In this document: positions 7,816-14,941 of the stretch, one piece after another | Position numbering within the stretch: the stretch's first letter is position 1 | Layout: every line of letters begins with the position of its first letter | Source of the DNA: DASPWV01 sp046727855 | GTDB lineage: Bacteria; Acidobacteriota; Vicinamibacteria; Vicinamibacterales; UBA2999 | Length of the DNA stretch: 26,516 nucleotides | NCBI GenBank assembly: GCA_046727855.1 | Contig: JBKPDL010000099.1 | Span: forward strand, 1 to 26,516 | Reading direction: 5' to 3' | The notes under the pieces: model-generated | Told to the model about the DNA's origin: nothing | The model's input: the letters and a program-made list of their open reading frames with translations, nothing else | The model's database searches: none | Position numbers and translations under genes: made by a program

Positions 7816-9146
7816 TTCGGAACGCGCTGGCGGCCAGCCGACTCCGCACGCGGCGCACGCGCGATCAGACGTGCGCGCAACGGACCGACCAGGAAGATCG
7901 AACCCGCGACAGCAATACGTTCGGCCTCTGTGAGCGCGGCATTCACGGCTCTGTCCGCGTCCGGTTCGGCGCAAACCCTCACCCTGGGCGCCACACCTGC
8001 GATCGTCTGCGCGAGCGCTTCAGCCGTGAGCGCGCGTTTCGACGCGACGGTCGTCGCCACAAACATCGACGCGCACGGCGCGAGCGCCGACACCATCTGG
8101 CGCACATCCTTGTCCGCCATCACAGCAAGCACCAGCGGCAGCGGCGCCACGCCGGCCGCGTCGAGGTACGCGCGCAGCGCATTGGCGCCGGCTGGATTGT
8201 GTGCGGCATCGAGCAGGACGTGGCCGCCGTCGACACTCAACCACTCGAGCCGCGCCGGCCATTCGACGTCGCGAAGTCCAGTGACGATGTGATCGGCCGC
8301 GACCGACACACCTGCAGTATCAACGAGCTCGAGCACGCGAATCGCGACGGCAGCGTTCGCGACCTGGTGAGCGCCATTGAGGCCGAGCTCTATCGAGCCG
8401 TAGTGCCGCACCGGAGTTGTCGCCGAAATCGTCGCCCTGCCTTTGACGAGCCTCGCCTCGTCGATGATGCGCAAATCTCCTGGCACCAGCGCGACGCCCT
8501 CGTCATGGGCCACGTTCTCGATGGTCTCGCGGGCCTCTTGCGGGATGTCGCCGACCACTGCTGGCACATTGCGCTTGAGGATTCCCGCTTTCTCGAAGGC
8601 GATGCTCGCCAGAGTATTTCCGAGGTGGCGTTCATGGTCCAACGCGATCGAGGTGATGGCCGCAACCGTCGGCGTCAGCACGTTGGTGGCGTCGAACCGG
8701 CCGCCGAGGCCGACTTCGACGACGGCGACCTTAACGGCTGCCTGCCGAAAGATCTCAAACGCCATCGCCGTCGTCACTTCGAAAAATGTCGGCGTTGTGT
8801 CCAGTTGGCCGTTGCCGCGAAGCCGATCGACGGCGGAAAACACGACCTTGGCCGTGGAGCGAAAAACTGTGGGAGCAACCGGTTGTCCATCGATCGCGAT
8901 TCGCTCCTCGATTTGGCTCAAGTGCGGCGACGTGTATCGTCCAGTGCGGTGGCCGGCCGCGCGCAGCGCCCGCTCCACCATTGCGCTCACCGACCCTTTG
9001 CCGTTGGTTCCGGCGATGTGGATTGACGTGAACGAGTTCTGCGGATCGCCGAGCACCGTAAGAAGCGTTCGGATCTTGGAGAGTCCAAGTTTGATTCCGA
9101 AGTGCTCCAGCGCCAGGAGGCGCTCAACGATCGGATCAGAGCTCAC
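7812..9146 (-). CDS. folC: Bifunctional folylpolyglutamate synthase / dihydrofolate synthase
   Basis: ATP-dependent ligase adding glutamate to dihydropteroate and to folates. The Mur-ligase-type P-loop GTNGKGS is at residues 46-52. The family pattern 'xYTSPHLxxxxERI' appears as RYTSPHLSQIEERI, and LDAAHNPAGANAL marks the C-terminal ligase domain. The length of 444 is typical. I set the start at GTG 9146 because residues from SSDPIVERLLALEHFGIKLG align with the family N-terminus, and a GGAG sits about 7 bases upstream. Longer in-frame readings to 9230 would run through accD and give an Arg/Trp-rich tail unlike FolC. It overlaps accD by 11 bp and lptD by 3 bp. Confidence 0.9.
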   Translation of the reverse strand: MSSDPIVERLLALEHFGIKLGLSKIRTLLTVLGDPQNSFTSIHIAGTNGKGSVSAMVERALRAAGHRTGRYTSPHLSQIEERIAIDGQPVAPTVFRSTAKVVFSAVDRLRGNGQLDTTPTFFEVTTAMAFEIFRQAAVKVAVVEVGLGGRFDATNVLTPTVAAITSIALDHERHLGNTLASIAFEKAGILKRNVPAVVGDIPQEARETIENVAHDEGVALVPGDLRIIDEARLVKGRATISATTPVRHYGSIELGLNGAHQVANAAVAIRVLELVDTAGVSVAADHIVTGLRDVEWPARLEWLSVDGGHVLLDAAHNPAGANALRAYLDAAGVAPLPLVLAVMADKDVRQMVSALAPCASMFVATTVASKRALTAEALAQTIAGVAPRVRVCAEPDADRAVNAALTEAERIAVAGSIFLVGPLRARLIARAPRAESAGRQRVPK

Positions 9147-10041
9147 CGGGCCGCTCCGAGCCCTGCACCGCGGCCACCAATGGAGCGGGCGGTGTCGCCT
9201 TGGCGCCCATGAACTCGAGTGCCCTCGCAATGGTGGCCTTCAGCTCGCGGCGGTCGACCACGAGATCGAGCATGCCATGTTCGATCAGGAACTCGCTGCG
9301 CTGAAAGCCATCGGGCAGCTTCTGCCGGATGGTCTGCTCGATCACACGCGGGCCGGCGAAGCCGATCAGGGCGCGCGGTTCGGCGATGTTCAGGTCGCCG
9401 AGCATCGCAAAGCTGGCGGTGACGCCACCCGTAGTGGGATCGGTGAGCACCGAGATGTAAGGCAGGCCGGCACGATCCAGCCGCGCCAGCGACGCGGAGA
9501 TCTTGGCCATCTGCATGAGCGACAGCGCGCCTTCCATCATGCGCGCGCCGCCTGAACACGACACGATGACGACGGGCATGCGGCGGGCGAGCGCCGTTTC
9601 GATGCCGCGCACGATTTTCTCGCCCATCACGATACCCATGCTGCCGCCGATGAAGGCGTACTCCATCGCGCCAACCACGGCCTCGATGCCGTTGATGCGG
9701 CCGGTTGCAACGATGATCGCGTCAGGCTGTCCGGTTGTCGCCTGGCTGGCTGCAAGCCGCTTGCGGTACGGCTTGGTGTCGGTGAAGTGCAGGGGATCGT
9801 TGGAGCGTAGACCACGATCCATCTCGGCGAACTCCTCGTCATCGAACAACGATCGCAGGCGTTCGACGGAGGTCAGCCGGAAATGATGCGAACACTTGGC
9901 GCAGACGCTGAGATTCTTGGCGAGGTCCTTCGTGTAGATAATCGCATCGCAGTCGGGACACTTGACCCAGAGTCCCTCCGGCACGCGGCTGGTTTTATCC
10001 GGCGCGGCAATTGGCTTGCGCGCTTTTTTGAACCAGGCCAT
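9136..10041 (-). CDS. accD: Acetyl-CoA carboxylase carboxyltransferase subunit beta
   Basis: Beta subunit of the carboxyltransferase that makes malonyl-CoA for fatty-acid synthesis, acting with AccA, biotin-AccB and AccC, none of which is in this window. The N-terminal zinc ribbon is complete: C28-x2-C31 and C47-x2-C50 (VKCPDC, CAKCSHH). The crotonase-like core follows, with the SCSGGARMMEGALSLMQMAK and TDPTTGGVTASFAMLGD segments that are diagnostic for AccD. At 301 residues it is normal length. The ATG at 10041 starts MAWFKKARKP, as in many AccD proteins. No clear Shine-Dalgarno precedes it. The accD-folC order is common in bacteria. Confidence 0.95.
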   Translation of the reverse strand: MAWFKKARKPIAAPDKTSRVPEGLWVKCPDCDAIIYTKDLAKNLSVCAKCSHHFRLTSVERLRSLFDDEEFAEMDRGLRSNDPLHFTDTKPYRKRLAASQATTGQPDAIIVATGRINGIEAVVGAMEYAFIGGSMGIVMGEKIVRGIETALARRMPVVIVSCSGGARMMEGALSLMQMAKISASLARLDRAGLPYISVLTDPTTGGVTASFAMLGDLNIAEPRALIGFAGPRVIEQTIRQKLPDGFQRSEFLIEHGMLDLVVDRRELKATIARALEFMGAKATPPAPLVAAVQGSERPGEL

Positions 10042-10115
10042 CGCGTGAGCTTAGCAGAAGTGACCAAGAACTTAGCCAAGAGCCGCGGAGTTAGCCGGAT
10101 ATCAGGGGCCCGTGG
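10042..10115. other. Spacer between dNK and accD with three GCTAA copies
   Basis: On the minus strand GCTAA occurs three times (plus-strand ttagc at 10051, 10072 and 10091), about 20 bp apart. No open frame, clear promoter or terminator is seen. It may be coincidence or a small operator array. Confidence 0.2.
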
Positions 10116-10787
10116 CTAGTTCTTCGTTCGGGGTACGTAATACCTCGTCCCCTTGGTCATCGCGGCGATCTGACGCGAAAGATCGTCGAGCGCTTGATCG
10201 CTGTCAACATCGAATTGCGAGGTTTCGACCACGAGCAGCGGCGTCGCCGTGTAGTGGAAAAAGAAATGTTGATATGCCTCGTTGAGCTCGCGCAGGTACT
10301 CCGGATCCGGTTGCGGCATCTCACGTTCCGGATCGATGGCACGTGCTTTCAATCGGCGGCGCAACACGTCAACTGGCGCCTGGAGATAAATGACCAGATC
10401 TGGTGACGCGATGTCGCGCACGAGGAGTTCATAGAGGCGCTGGTAAATGAACAGTTCGTTGTCATCGAGGTTCAGATACGCGAAGATCTTGTCTCTGTCG
10501 AAGAGGTAATCGCACACCACCGTGTGCTGAAACAGATCTGCCTGACGCATCCCGGCGAGCTGGCGATGACGGTTCAAGAGATAGAAGAGCTGCGCCTGCA
10601 GCGCAGCGCCGGGCCGATCGTTGTAGAAGTCCGCGAGGAAGGGATTGTCTCCATCTTCGAGCACGGTGGCGCCGTCCAAGCGGGCGGCGAGGCGCTCCGC
10701 CAGTCGCGTTTTGCCGACTCCGATCGGCCCTTCGATGGCGAGATAGCGAAACGGCGGGTGTGGTGGTGGCGGCGGGCCTTGAGGCAC
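10116..10787 (-). CDS. Deoxynucleoside kinase (dAK/dGK type)
   Basis: Phosphorylates deoxynucleosides with ATP for nucleotide salvage. The Walker A motif GPIGVGKT is at residues 20-27. DYLFDRDKIFAYLNL carries the Asp-Arg region typical of dNK, and DLVIYLQAPVDVLRRRLKARAI holds the LID-type arginines. The length is 223 residues. The start GTG at 10787 gives an unusual proline-rich lead (PQGPPPPPHPP) before the first beta strand; I see no better in-frame start downstream before the P-loop. Seventy-four bp separate its stop from accD. A promoter-like TTCAAA-17-TATACT lies upstream at 10868-10840 and it diverges from menC. Which deoxynucleoside it prefers is not visible. Confidence 0.88.
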   Translation of the reverse strand: MPQGPPPPPHPPFRYLAIEGPIGVGKTRLAERLAARLDGATVLEDGDNPFLADFYNDRPGAALQAQLFYLLNRHRQLAGMRQADLFQHTVVCDYLFDRDKIFAYLNLDDNELFIYQRLYELLVRDIASPDLVIYLQAPVDVLRRRLKARAIDPEREMPQPDPEYLRELNEAYQHFFFHYTATPLLVVETSQFDVDSDQALDDLSRQIAAMTKGTRYYVPRTKN

Positions 10788-10839
10788 GTGTAGTGGCGCG
10801 GCCTTGGGCGCGAGTCGTGGCGCGCCTTCAGGCCCGCCG

Positions 10840-10868
10840 AGTATAGAACACGCATGTTATCGTTTGAA
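10840..10868 (-). promoter_or_regulatory. Candidate sigma-70 promoter for the deoxynucleoside kinase and left operon
   Basis: On the minus strand TTCAAA (10868-10863) and TATACT (10845-10840) are separated by exactly 17 bp in the dNK-menC divergent region. Predicted initiation near 10833 gives a leader of about 45 bases. Not confirmed by any transcript data. Confidence 0.4.
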
Positions 10869-10875
10869 GACTTCA

Positions 10876-12003
10876 GTGCGTATCGATCGACTCGAGCTGC
10901 GATTGTGCCGGCTGCCGCTGGTCAGCTTCTTCGAAACGAGTTTCGGCCGCTGCGACGATCGCACGTTTTTATTGGTTCGGCTCGAGGGCGACGGACAGGA
11001 AGGGTGGGGCGAAGCAGTCGCCGAGGCGAATCCGTATTACAGCTCCGAGACGACCGAAACGGCCTGGCACATCATCACGCAATTCATTGCGCCGCTCGTC
11101 CTCGGCGCGCCGTTCTCGCACCCGCGCGACGTCTATCCCGCGCTGCGGCGCATTCGCGGTCACAACATGGCGAAGGCCGCTGTCGAAATGGCCGCCTGGG
11201 ACCTCTATGCGAGAACGATTGCCCAGCCGCTGTCGCGCGTGCTCGGTGGCACACGCGAGCGCATCGCATCAGGTGTCTCGATCGGCATTCAGGATTCGCT
11301 CGATCAGCTGTCGGCGAAAATCGAACATGAGTTATCGGCCGGCTATCAGCGCATCAAGATCAAAGTGAAGCCGGGATGGGACATTGCCGCGGTTGAAATG
11401 GTGCGCGCGCGGTTTGGCGGCGTGCCGCTGATGGTCGACGCCAACGCCGCGTATACGCTCAACGATACCGCCCATCTCGCGCGCCTCGACGACTACGGCC
11501 TGATGATGATCGAGCAGCCGCTCGACTACGACGACGTCAGCGATCACGCGGAGTTGCAGAAGGCGATGAAGACGCCGATCTGCCTCGACGAGTCGATCCA
11601 CACGGTTCGCGTCGCACGCGACGCGATTCGTGCCGGCGCGTGCAGGATCATCAACGTCAAGCCCGGACGTGTGGGCGGACATCTCGAATCAATCCGGTTG
11701 CACGATCTCTGCGCCGGACACGGAATTCCAGTATGGCACGGCGGTATGCTCGAGACCGGCATCGGCCGCGCGCACAACATTCACCTTGCAAGCTTGCCCA
11801 ACTTCTCGTTGCCAGGCGACATTGCCGCATCGACACGGTATTACCAGCCGGATGTGATCGAGCCGCCGATCGAGGTTGCACCAGATGGCACCATCGCTGT
11901 GCCCGGCTCGCCCGGCATCGGCGTCACCATTGTTGCCGAACGCGTCGAACGAGCCACGACGCGCGTGGTCTCACTCGACGCCTCGCGTCTAACAGCCGCA
12001 TGA
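10876..12003 (+). CDS. menC: o-Succinylbenzoate synthase / N-acylamino-acid racemase-type enolase
   Basis: Enolase-superfamily enzyme of the MenC/NSAR group. In a 375-residue reading the catalytic KxK is K161-x-K163 (KIKVKPGWD), the metal ligands are D188 (VDANAAY), E213 (MIEQPL) and D238 (CLDES), and the second catalytic lysine is K262 (NVKPGRVGG). The C-terminal WHGGMLETGIGRAHNIHLAS is characteristic of this branch. MenC dehydrates SHCHC to o-succinylbenzoate in menaquinone synthesis; many relatives also racemise N-acylamino acids, and sequence alone cannot separate these. No other men gene is in the window. The start is GTG 10876 (MRIDRLELRL), where homology begins; ATG 10804 would add 24 residues running through the divergent promoter. 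The stop overlaps the next start as ATGA. Confidence 0.78.
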   Translation: MRIDRLELRLCRLPLVSFFETSFGRCDDRTFLLVRLEGDGQEGWGEAVAEANPYYSSETTETAWHIITQFIAPLVLGAPFSHPRDVYPALRRIRGHNMAKAAVEMAAWDLYARTIAQPLSRVLGGTRERIASGVSIGIQDSLDQLSAKIEHELSAGYQRIKIKVKPGWDIAAVEMVRARFGGVPLMVDANAAYTLNDTAHLARLDDYGLMMIEQPLDYDDVSDHAELQKAMKTPICLDESIHTVRVARDAIRAGACRIINVKPGRVGGHLESIRLHDLCAGHGIPVWHGGMLETGIGRAHNIHLASLPNFSLPGDIAASTRYYQPDVIEPPIEVAPDGTIAVPGSPGIGVTIVAERVERATTRVVSLDASRLTAA

Positions 12004-14165
12004 AACTCCCACACTTCGTTCTCTGCTTCGTCGGGTTGCTGGCTCTCTTTGTTTGCGCTTGCGCGTCAGCGCCACCCGCCGCGCCGCAGCAACCGCGCGC
12101 GGTCCAAACCTACGAAGAGAAGATGGCGTGGATCCTCCGGCTCGAAGAGGATCGCGTGCTGCGGTTGCCCCCTGTGGAGGCGCCGCCTCCGCCGCTTCCG
12201 CCGCCAACTCGCGGACGCCTGGCTCCTGTCGTGACTCCGGCCCCGCCGCCCTCGCCCGACCTCGTTGCACTGCTGCGCGACGACATGCCACGCATCCGGC
12301 GTCGAGCTGCGCTGGCGGTCGGCCGTGTGCGCCTGGGCGAGGGTGTCGCACCCCTCGCCGCTGTCCTCGCCGGCGACATCGATGCCGAGGTGCGCCAGAT
12401 GGCGGCATTTGCCATGGGGCTGATCGGCGATGCCAGCGGCGCCGACGCGCTCCTCACGGCGCTCGGCGATCGCGATCCGCTGGTTCAAGGCCGGGCCGCA
12501 GAAGCCCTCGGACTCCTTGCGCACGAGGCAGCGGCAACGCCGATCGCCACGATGATGACCGCCCACATCGCTGCGGGCGCGCTCACCGACACTACGCCGG
12601 ATGATCTCGGCTATCCGAAAGCGGCCACGACCGAAGCGGTGCGGCTTGGCATGTACGCCCTGGTTCGACTGGCGGCGTACGACGCGCTCGCGTCCGCACT
12701 GCTCGATCGATCCGGAGAACCCGTGAGCAACTGGTGGCCGGTCGCATACGCCTTTCAACGCATCGCCGATGTGAAGGCGGCCCCGGTGCTGCTGAATCTG
12801 CTGCAGGGACAGGGCGCGATGACGCGCGCGTTTGCCGCCCGCGGGCTCGGGCTTGTCAAGGAACAGCGTGCGATCGCGCCGCTCATCGCGCTCGTGGCGA
12901 AAGCCGACGAGCCGCCAAACGTGCGTCTTCAAGCCGTTCGCGCGCTCGCTGCACTGCATGCCCGGCAGGCTGTCGATCCGTTGACCAAGCTGCTCACGAT
13001 GCCCAACGTCGATGCGAATCTCCGCCTCGAGGCGGTCATCGCGCTGGGACAGATGGGCGATCAGCGCCTGGCCGATCTTTTCGTCGATCTCGTTACGGAA
13101 ACTTGGCCAACGATGCGCGCGGCGGCGCTGACGGCGCTCGCACGCACCGACGCCGACACCTTTCTGACGGCGATTTCCGGACTGGATCCCGATCGGCACT
13201 GGAGCGTGCGCGCCGCCCTTGCCACGGCCCTTGGCTCGCTCGGCCCCGATCGTGCCGAACCGCGTCTGCTCCTGATGCTCGACGATACTGACCAGCGCGT
13301 CGTGCCGGCGGTCCTCAGCGCGCTCGTCGAAGCGAAGGCGCCAGGCGCGGAGAAAGCGTTGATTGCGCGCTTGAACGCCGAGGACGTCGTGGTGCGGCAA
13401 GCCGCCGCCAGTGGCCTGGGGCGTTTGAAGTCGCGCGCCGCAGTCACCGCGCTCCTCGAGGCCTACGAGCGCGCCGAGAAGGATCCGACCTATGTCGCTC
13501 GCGCGGCGACGTTGGCCGCGCTCGCCGATCTCGATCCGAAAGCCGCGGCCACGGTCATCGATCGTGCTCTAGCCGACCACGACTGGGCGATGCGCGTCCG
13601 CGCTGCAGCCCTGCTCAAGCAGATCGATCCCGCTGCGGACGTCGCGCGCATTCGGCCGGCACCCGGCGCAGCGCTACCCGAGCTCAACGATTTGAAAGCG
13701 CTGATCGCGCCGCCGGTGTCGCCGATGGCCTATATCGATACTGAAAAAGGGATGATTCAGATCGAGCTGGCGGTGCTCGATGCGCCCCGTACCGTCACAA
13801 ACTTCGTTAGTCTCGCGCGCCGCAATTTCCTCGGCGCCACGCCGTTTCATCGCGTCGTGCCCGATTTCGTCGTGCAGGACGGCGATCCGCGCGGCGACGG
13901 CGAAGGCGGCCCGGGCTATACCATTCGCGATGAAATCAATCAACTGCCGTATCTGCGCGGAACCGTGGGGATGGCGCTCGATTGGGAAGACTCGGGCGGC
14001 AGCCAGTTCTTTATCACGCACTCACCGCAGCCGCACCTCGATGGACGCTATACCGTGTTCGGTCGCGTGGTGCAAGGCCTCGACGTGGTCGACCGACTGC
14101 AGCAGTGGGATCAGATTCGCAGCGTGCGCGTGTGGGATGGCACCAATTGGATAGGCCCGCAGTGA
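12000..14165 (+). CDS. HEAT-repeat lipoprotein with C-terminal cyclophilin-type peptidyl-prolyl isomerase
   Basis: A 721-residue protein in three parts. (1) A lipoprotein-like signal (hydrophobic LCFVGLLALFV, then a VCAC lipobox-like site) and a proline-rich linker to about residue 95. (2) A long array of HEAT/PBS-lyase-type helical repeats, roughly 80-560, with recurring 'R..AA.ALG.l....a...L...l.D' units (DIDAEVRQMAAFAMGLIGD, DPLVQGRAAEALGLLAHEAA). (3) A complete cyclophilin domain at about 576-721: FHRVVPDFVVQDGDPRGDG with the catalytic Arg at 618, GGSQFFIT near 666-673, and HLDGRYTVFGRV. It probably works as a periplasmic folding or docking factor anchored in a membrane (inference). The start at 12000 is ATG overlapping the menC stop; longer frames upstream are menC shadow. 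Confidence 0.85.
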   Translation: MKLPHFVLCFVGLLALFVCACASAPPAAPQQPRAVQTYEEKMAWILRLEEDRVLRLPPVEAPPPPLPPPTRGRLAPVVTPAPPPSPDLVALLRDDMPRIRRRAALAVGRVRLGEGVAPLAAVLAGDIDAEVRQMAAFAMGLIGDASGADALLTALGDRDPLVQGRAAEALGLLAHEAAATPIATMMTAHIAAGALTDTTPDDLGYPKAATTEAVRLGMYALVRLAAYDALASALLDRSGEPVSNWWPVAYAFQRIADVKAAPVLLNLLQGQGAMTRAFAARGLGLVKEQRAIAPLIALVAKADEPPNVRLQAVRALAALHARQAVDPLTKLLTMPNVDANLRLEAVIALGQMGDQRLADLFVDLVTETWPTMRAAALTALARTDADTFLTAISGLDPDRHWSVRAALATALGSLGPDRAEPRLLLMLDDTDQRVVPAVLSALVEAKAPGAEKALIARLNAEDVVVRQAAASGLGRLKSRAAVTALLEAYERAEKDPTYVARAATLAALADLDPKAAATVIDRALADHDWAMRVRAAALLKQIDPAADVARIRPAPGAALPELNDLKALIAPPVSPMAYIDTEKGMIQIELAVLDAPRTVTNFVSLARRNFLGATPFHRVVPDFVVQDGDPRGDGEGGPGYTIRDEINQLPYLRGTVGMALDWEDSGGSQFFITHSPQPHLDGRYTVFGRVVQGLDVVDRLQQWDQIRSVRVWDGTNWIGPQ

Positions 14166-14509
14166 TGATCAAGTGAGCATCATCTCGTCGCGCGGACCGT
14201 GCGTGGCCTGAGCGACTCGCGATGCAGTGGAGTCGAAGACAGCGCTCCGACCACTCATCTACAGATTTTCAATTTCCGATCCGAAACGAATCACTGAACC
14301 AGTGATGGTGGGTGAGACAACGGCGTCGATCACGCGTTCCAGTTGACTCGGAGCGTTGGTTTGTGCTTGACAACCCATTTTTCTCATCCATAATCTACAT
14401 CTGGTATGAGGGTGGACGGCTCAGGCCACGGATTGTGAGACTCGGGAAGACCTGGGGCACATCCGCGGTCGCCACACTGGCAGGAGCGCGGCCCCCTTCA
14501 GGAGGAACA
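14166..14509. other. Gene-free stretch: short hairpins, a strong promoter and a leader
   Basis: This 344-bp gap has no credible gene before the first Lys/Ala peptide. A weak hairpin (GATGAT at 14164-14169 with ATCATC at 14179-14184) directly follows the HEAT-cyclophilin stop, and ATCACTG-AAC-CAGTGAT makes a 7-bp stem at 14290-14306. Neither has a T-tract. The right end holds the promoter at 14367-14394 and a leader of about 110 bases. Confidence 0.5.
14367..14394 (+). promoter_or_regulatory. Sigma-70-type promoter of first Lys/Ala microprotein
   Basis: A perfect -35 TTGACA (14367-14372) is followed after 16 bp by CATAAT (14389-14394). Predicted initiation is near 14401, about 110 bases before the microprotein start at 14510. 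It is among the closest matches to consensus I found in the window. Confidence 0.6.
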
Positions 14510-14566
14510 ATGGCGAAGAAGGCGAAGAAGGCGGCCAAGAAGGCCAAGAAAGCAAAGAAGAAGTAA
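14510..14566 (+). CDS. 18-residue Lys/Ala-repeat microprotein, copy 1
   Basis: The ORF encodes MAKKAKKAAKKAKKAKKK: 11 lysines and 6 alanines in 18 residues. It starts 4 bases after a near-perfect Shine-Dalgarno (GGAGGA at 14501-14506) and is preceded by a consensus promoter. The 9-bp hairpin at 14581-14610 follows. An in-frame reading back to 14312 exists but crosses the promoter -35 and -10, so the short form is preferred. Alanines fall every 3-4 residues, which would give an amphipathic helix with one Ala face. The composition resembles the tails of histone H1-like bacterial proteins and could bind nucleic acid; no function is known to me. A paralogue lies 222 bp downstream. Confidence 0.65.
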   Translation: MAKKAKKAAKKAKKAKKK

Positions 14567-14580
14567 GGCCGTCTCGAAAC

Positions 14581-14618
14581 GGGGCGGTTGATTTTTATTT
14601 GAACTGCCCCACCTTTTC
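14581..14618 (+). terminator. Hairpin after microprotein 1
   Basis: GGGGCGGTT (14581-14589) pairs with AACTGCCCC (14602-14610), with one G-T pair and a 12-base AT-rich loop, followed by ACCTTTTCTC. It is a likely, though not strong, intrinsic terminator 15 bases after the stop. Confidence 0.5.
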
Positions 14619-14788
14619 TCCAGCTCTCGCGAAGAGCATAAGATTGCGCCCCGCCTTCCTCACATCGCGGCGCGCAGCAAGGCGCGAGGGGGCCGGCACA
14701 CGCGAGCGGAGTGCCAGGCGGCAGATGCATCGCGGTGGCGCGGCAACTCCTTCCGCAACAACCCAACCTGAAGGGAGGGATTAAACCA

Positions 14789-14845
14789 ATGGCGAAGAAG
14801 GCAAAGAAAGCGGCAAAGAAGGCCAAGAAGGCGAAGAAGCGCTAG
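14789..14845 (+). CDS. 18-residue Lys/Ala-repeat microprotein, copy 2
   Basis: The ORF encodes MAKKAKKAAKKAKKAKKR, identical to copy 1 except for the last residue (Lys to Arg). A GGGAGGG Shine-Dalgarno lies at 14773-14779, 9 bases before ATG. Compared codon by codon with copy 1, five codons differ silently (codons 5, 7, 9, 14, 15) and only codon 18 changes the residue, conservatively. That pattern suggests selection on the peptide. The surrounding leader is unrelated to that of copy 1. A strong terminator follows at 14875. A small upstream frame (14725-14784, 19 codons) ends 4 bases before this start and could couple translation, but it is unsupported otherwise. Confidence 0.65.
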   Translation: MAKKAKKAAKKAKKAKKR

Positions 14846-14874
14846 GGCCTCACCAATCCGCTGACAGATCCAAG

Positions 14875-14902
14875 GGGGCACGGAACACCGTGCCCCTTTT
14901 TT
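14875..14902 (+). terminator. Strong intrinsic terminator after microprotein 2
   Basis: GGGGCACGG (14875-14883), loop AACA, CCGTGCCCC (14888-14896), then six T. A perfect 9-bp GC-rich stem with a T-tract, 30 bases after the microprotein stop. Confidence 0.88.
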
Positions 14903-14915
14903 ATTGTGGGTGGAT

Positions 14916-14935
14916 GGCCGACCTGAAGGTCGGCC
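14916..14935 (-). terminator. Hairpin just past ddl stop
   Basis: A perfect 8-bp stem GGCCGACC-TGAA-GGTCGGCC lies 6 bases beyond the ddl stop (minus strand). There is no T-tract on either strand next to it, so it may be a 3'-end stabiliser rather than an intrinsic terminator. Confidence 0.4.
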
Positions 14936-14941
14936 TTGCTG

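Noticed and set aside
12066..13400. 444-codon open frame on the minus strand
   Set aside because: Antisense shadow of the HEAT-repeat coding region; Arg/Gly/His-rich composition without motifs.
14312..14566. 84-residue version of microprotein 1 starting at 14312
   Set aside because: It would begin upstream of, and read through, a near-consensus promoter, and the strong GGAGGA site serves the ATG at 14510.
14599..14784. 61-codon frame between the two microproteins
   Set aside because: It crosses the hairpin after copy 1 and has no motif. Its last 19 codons could at most be a leader peptide for copy 2, with no supporting conservation evidence.
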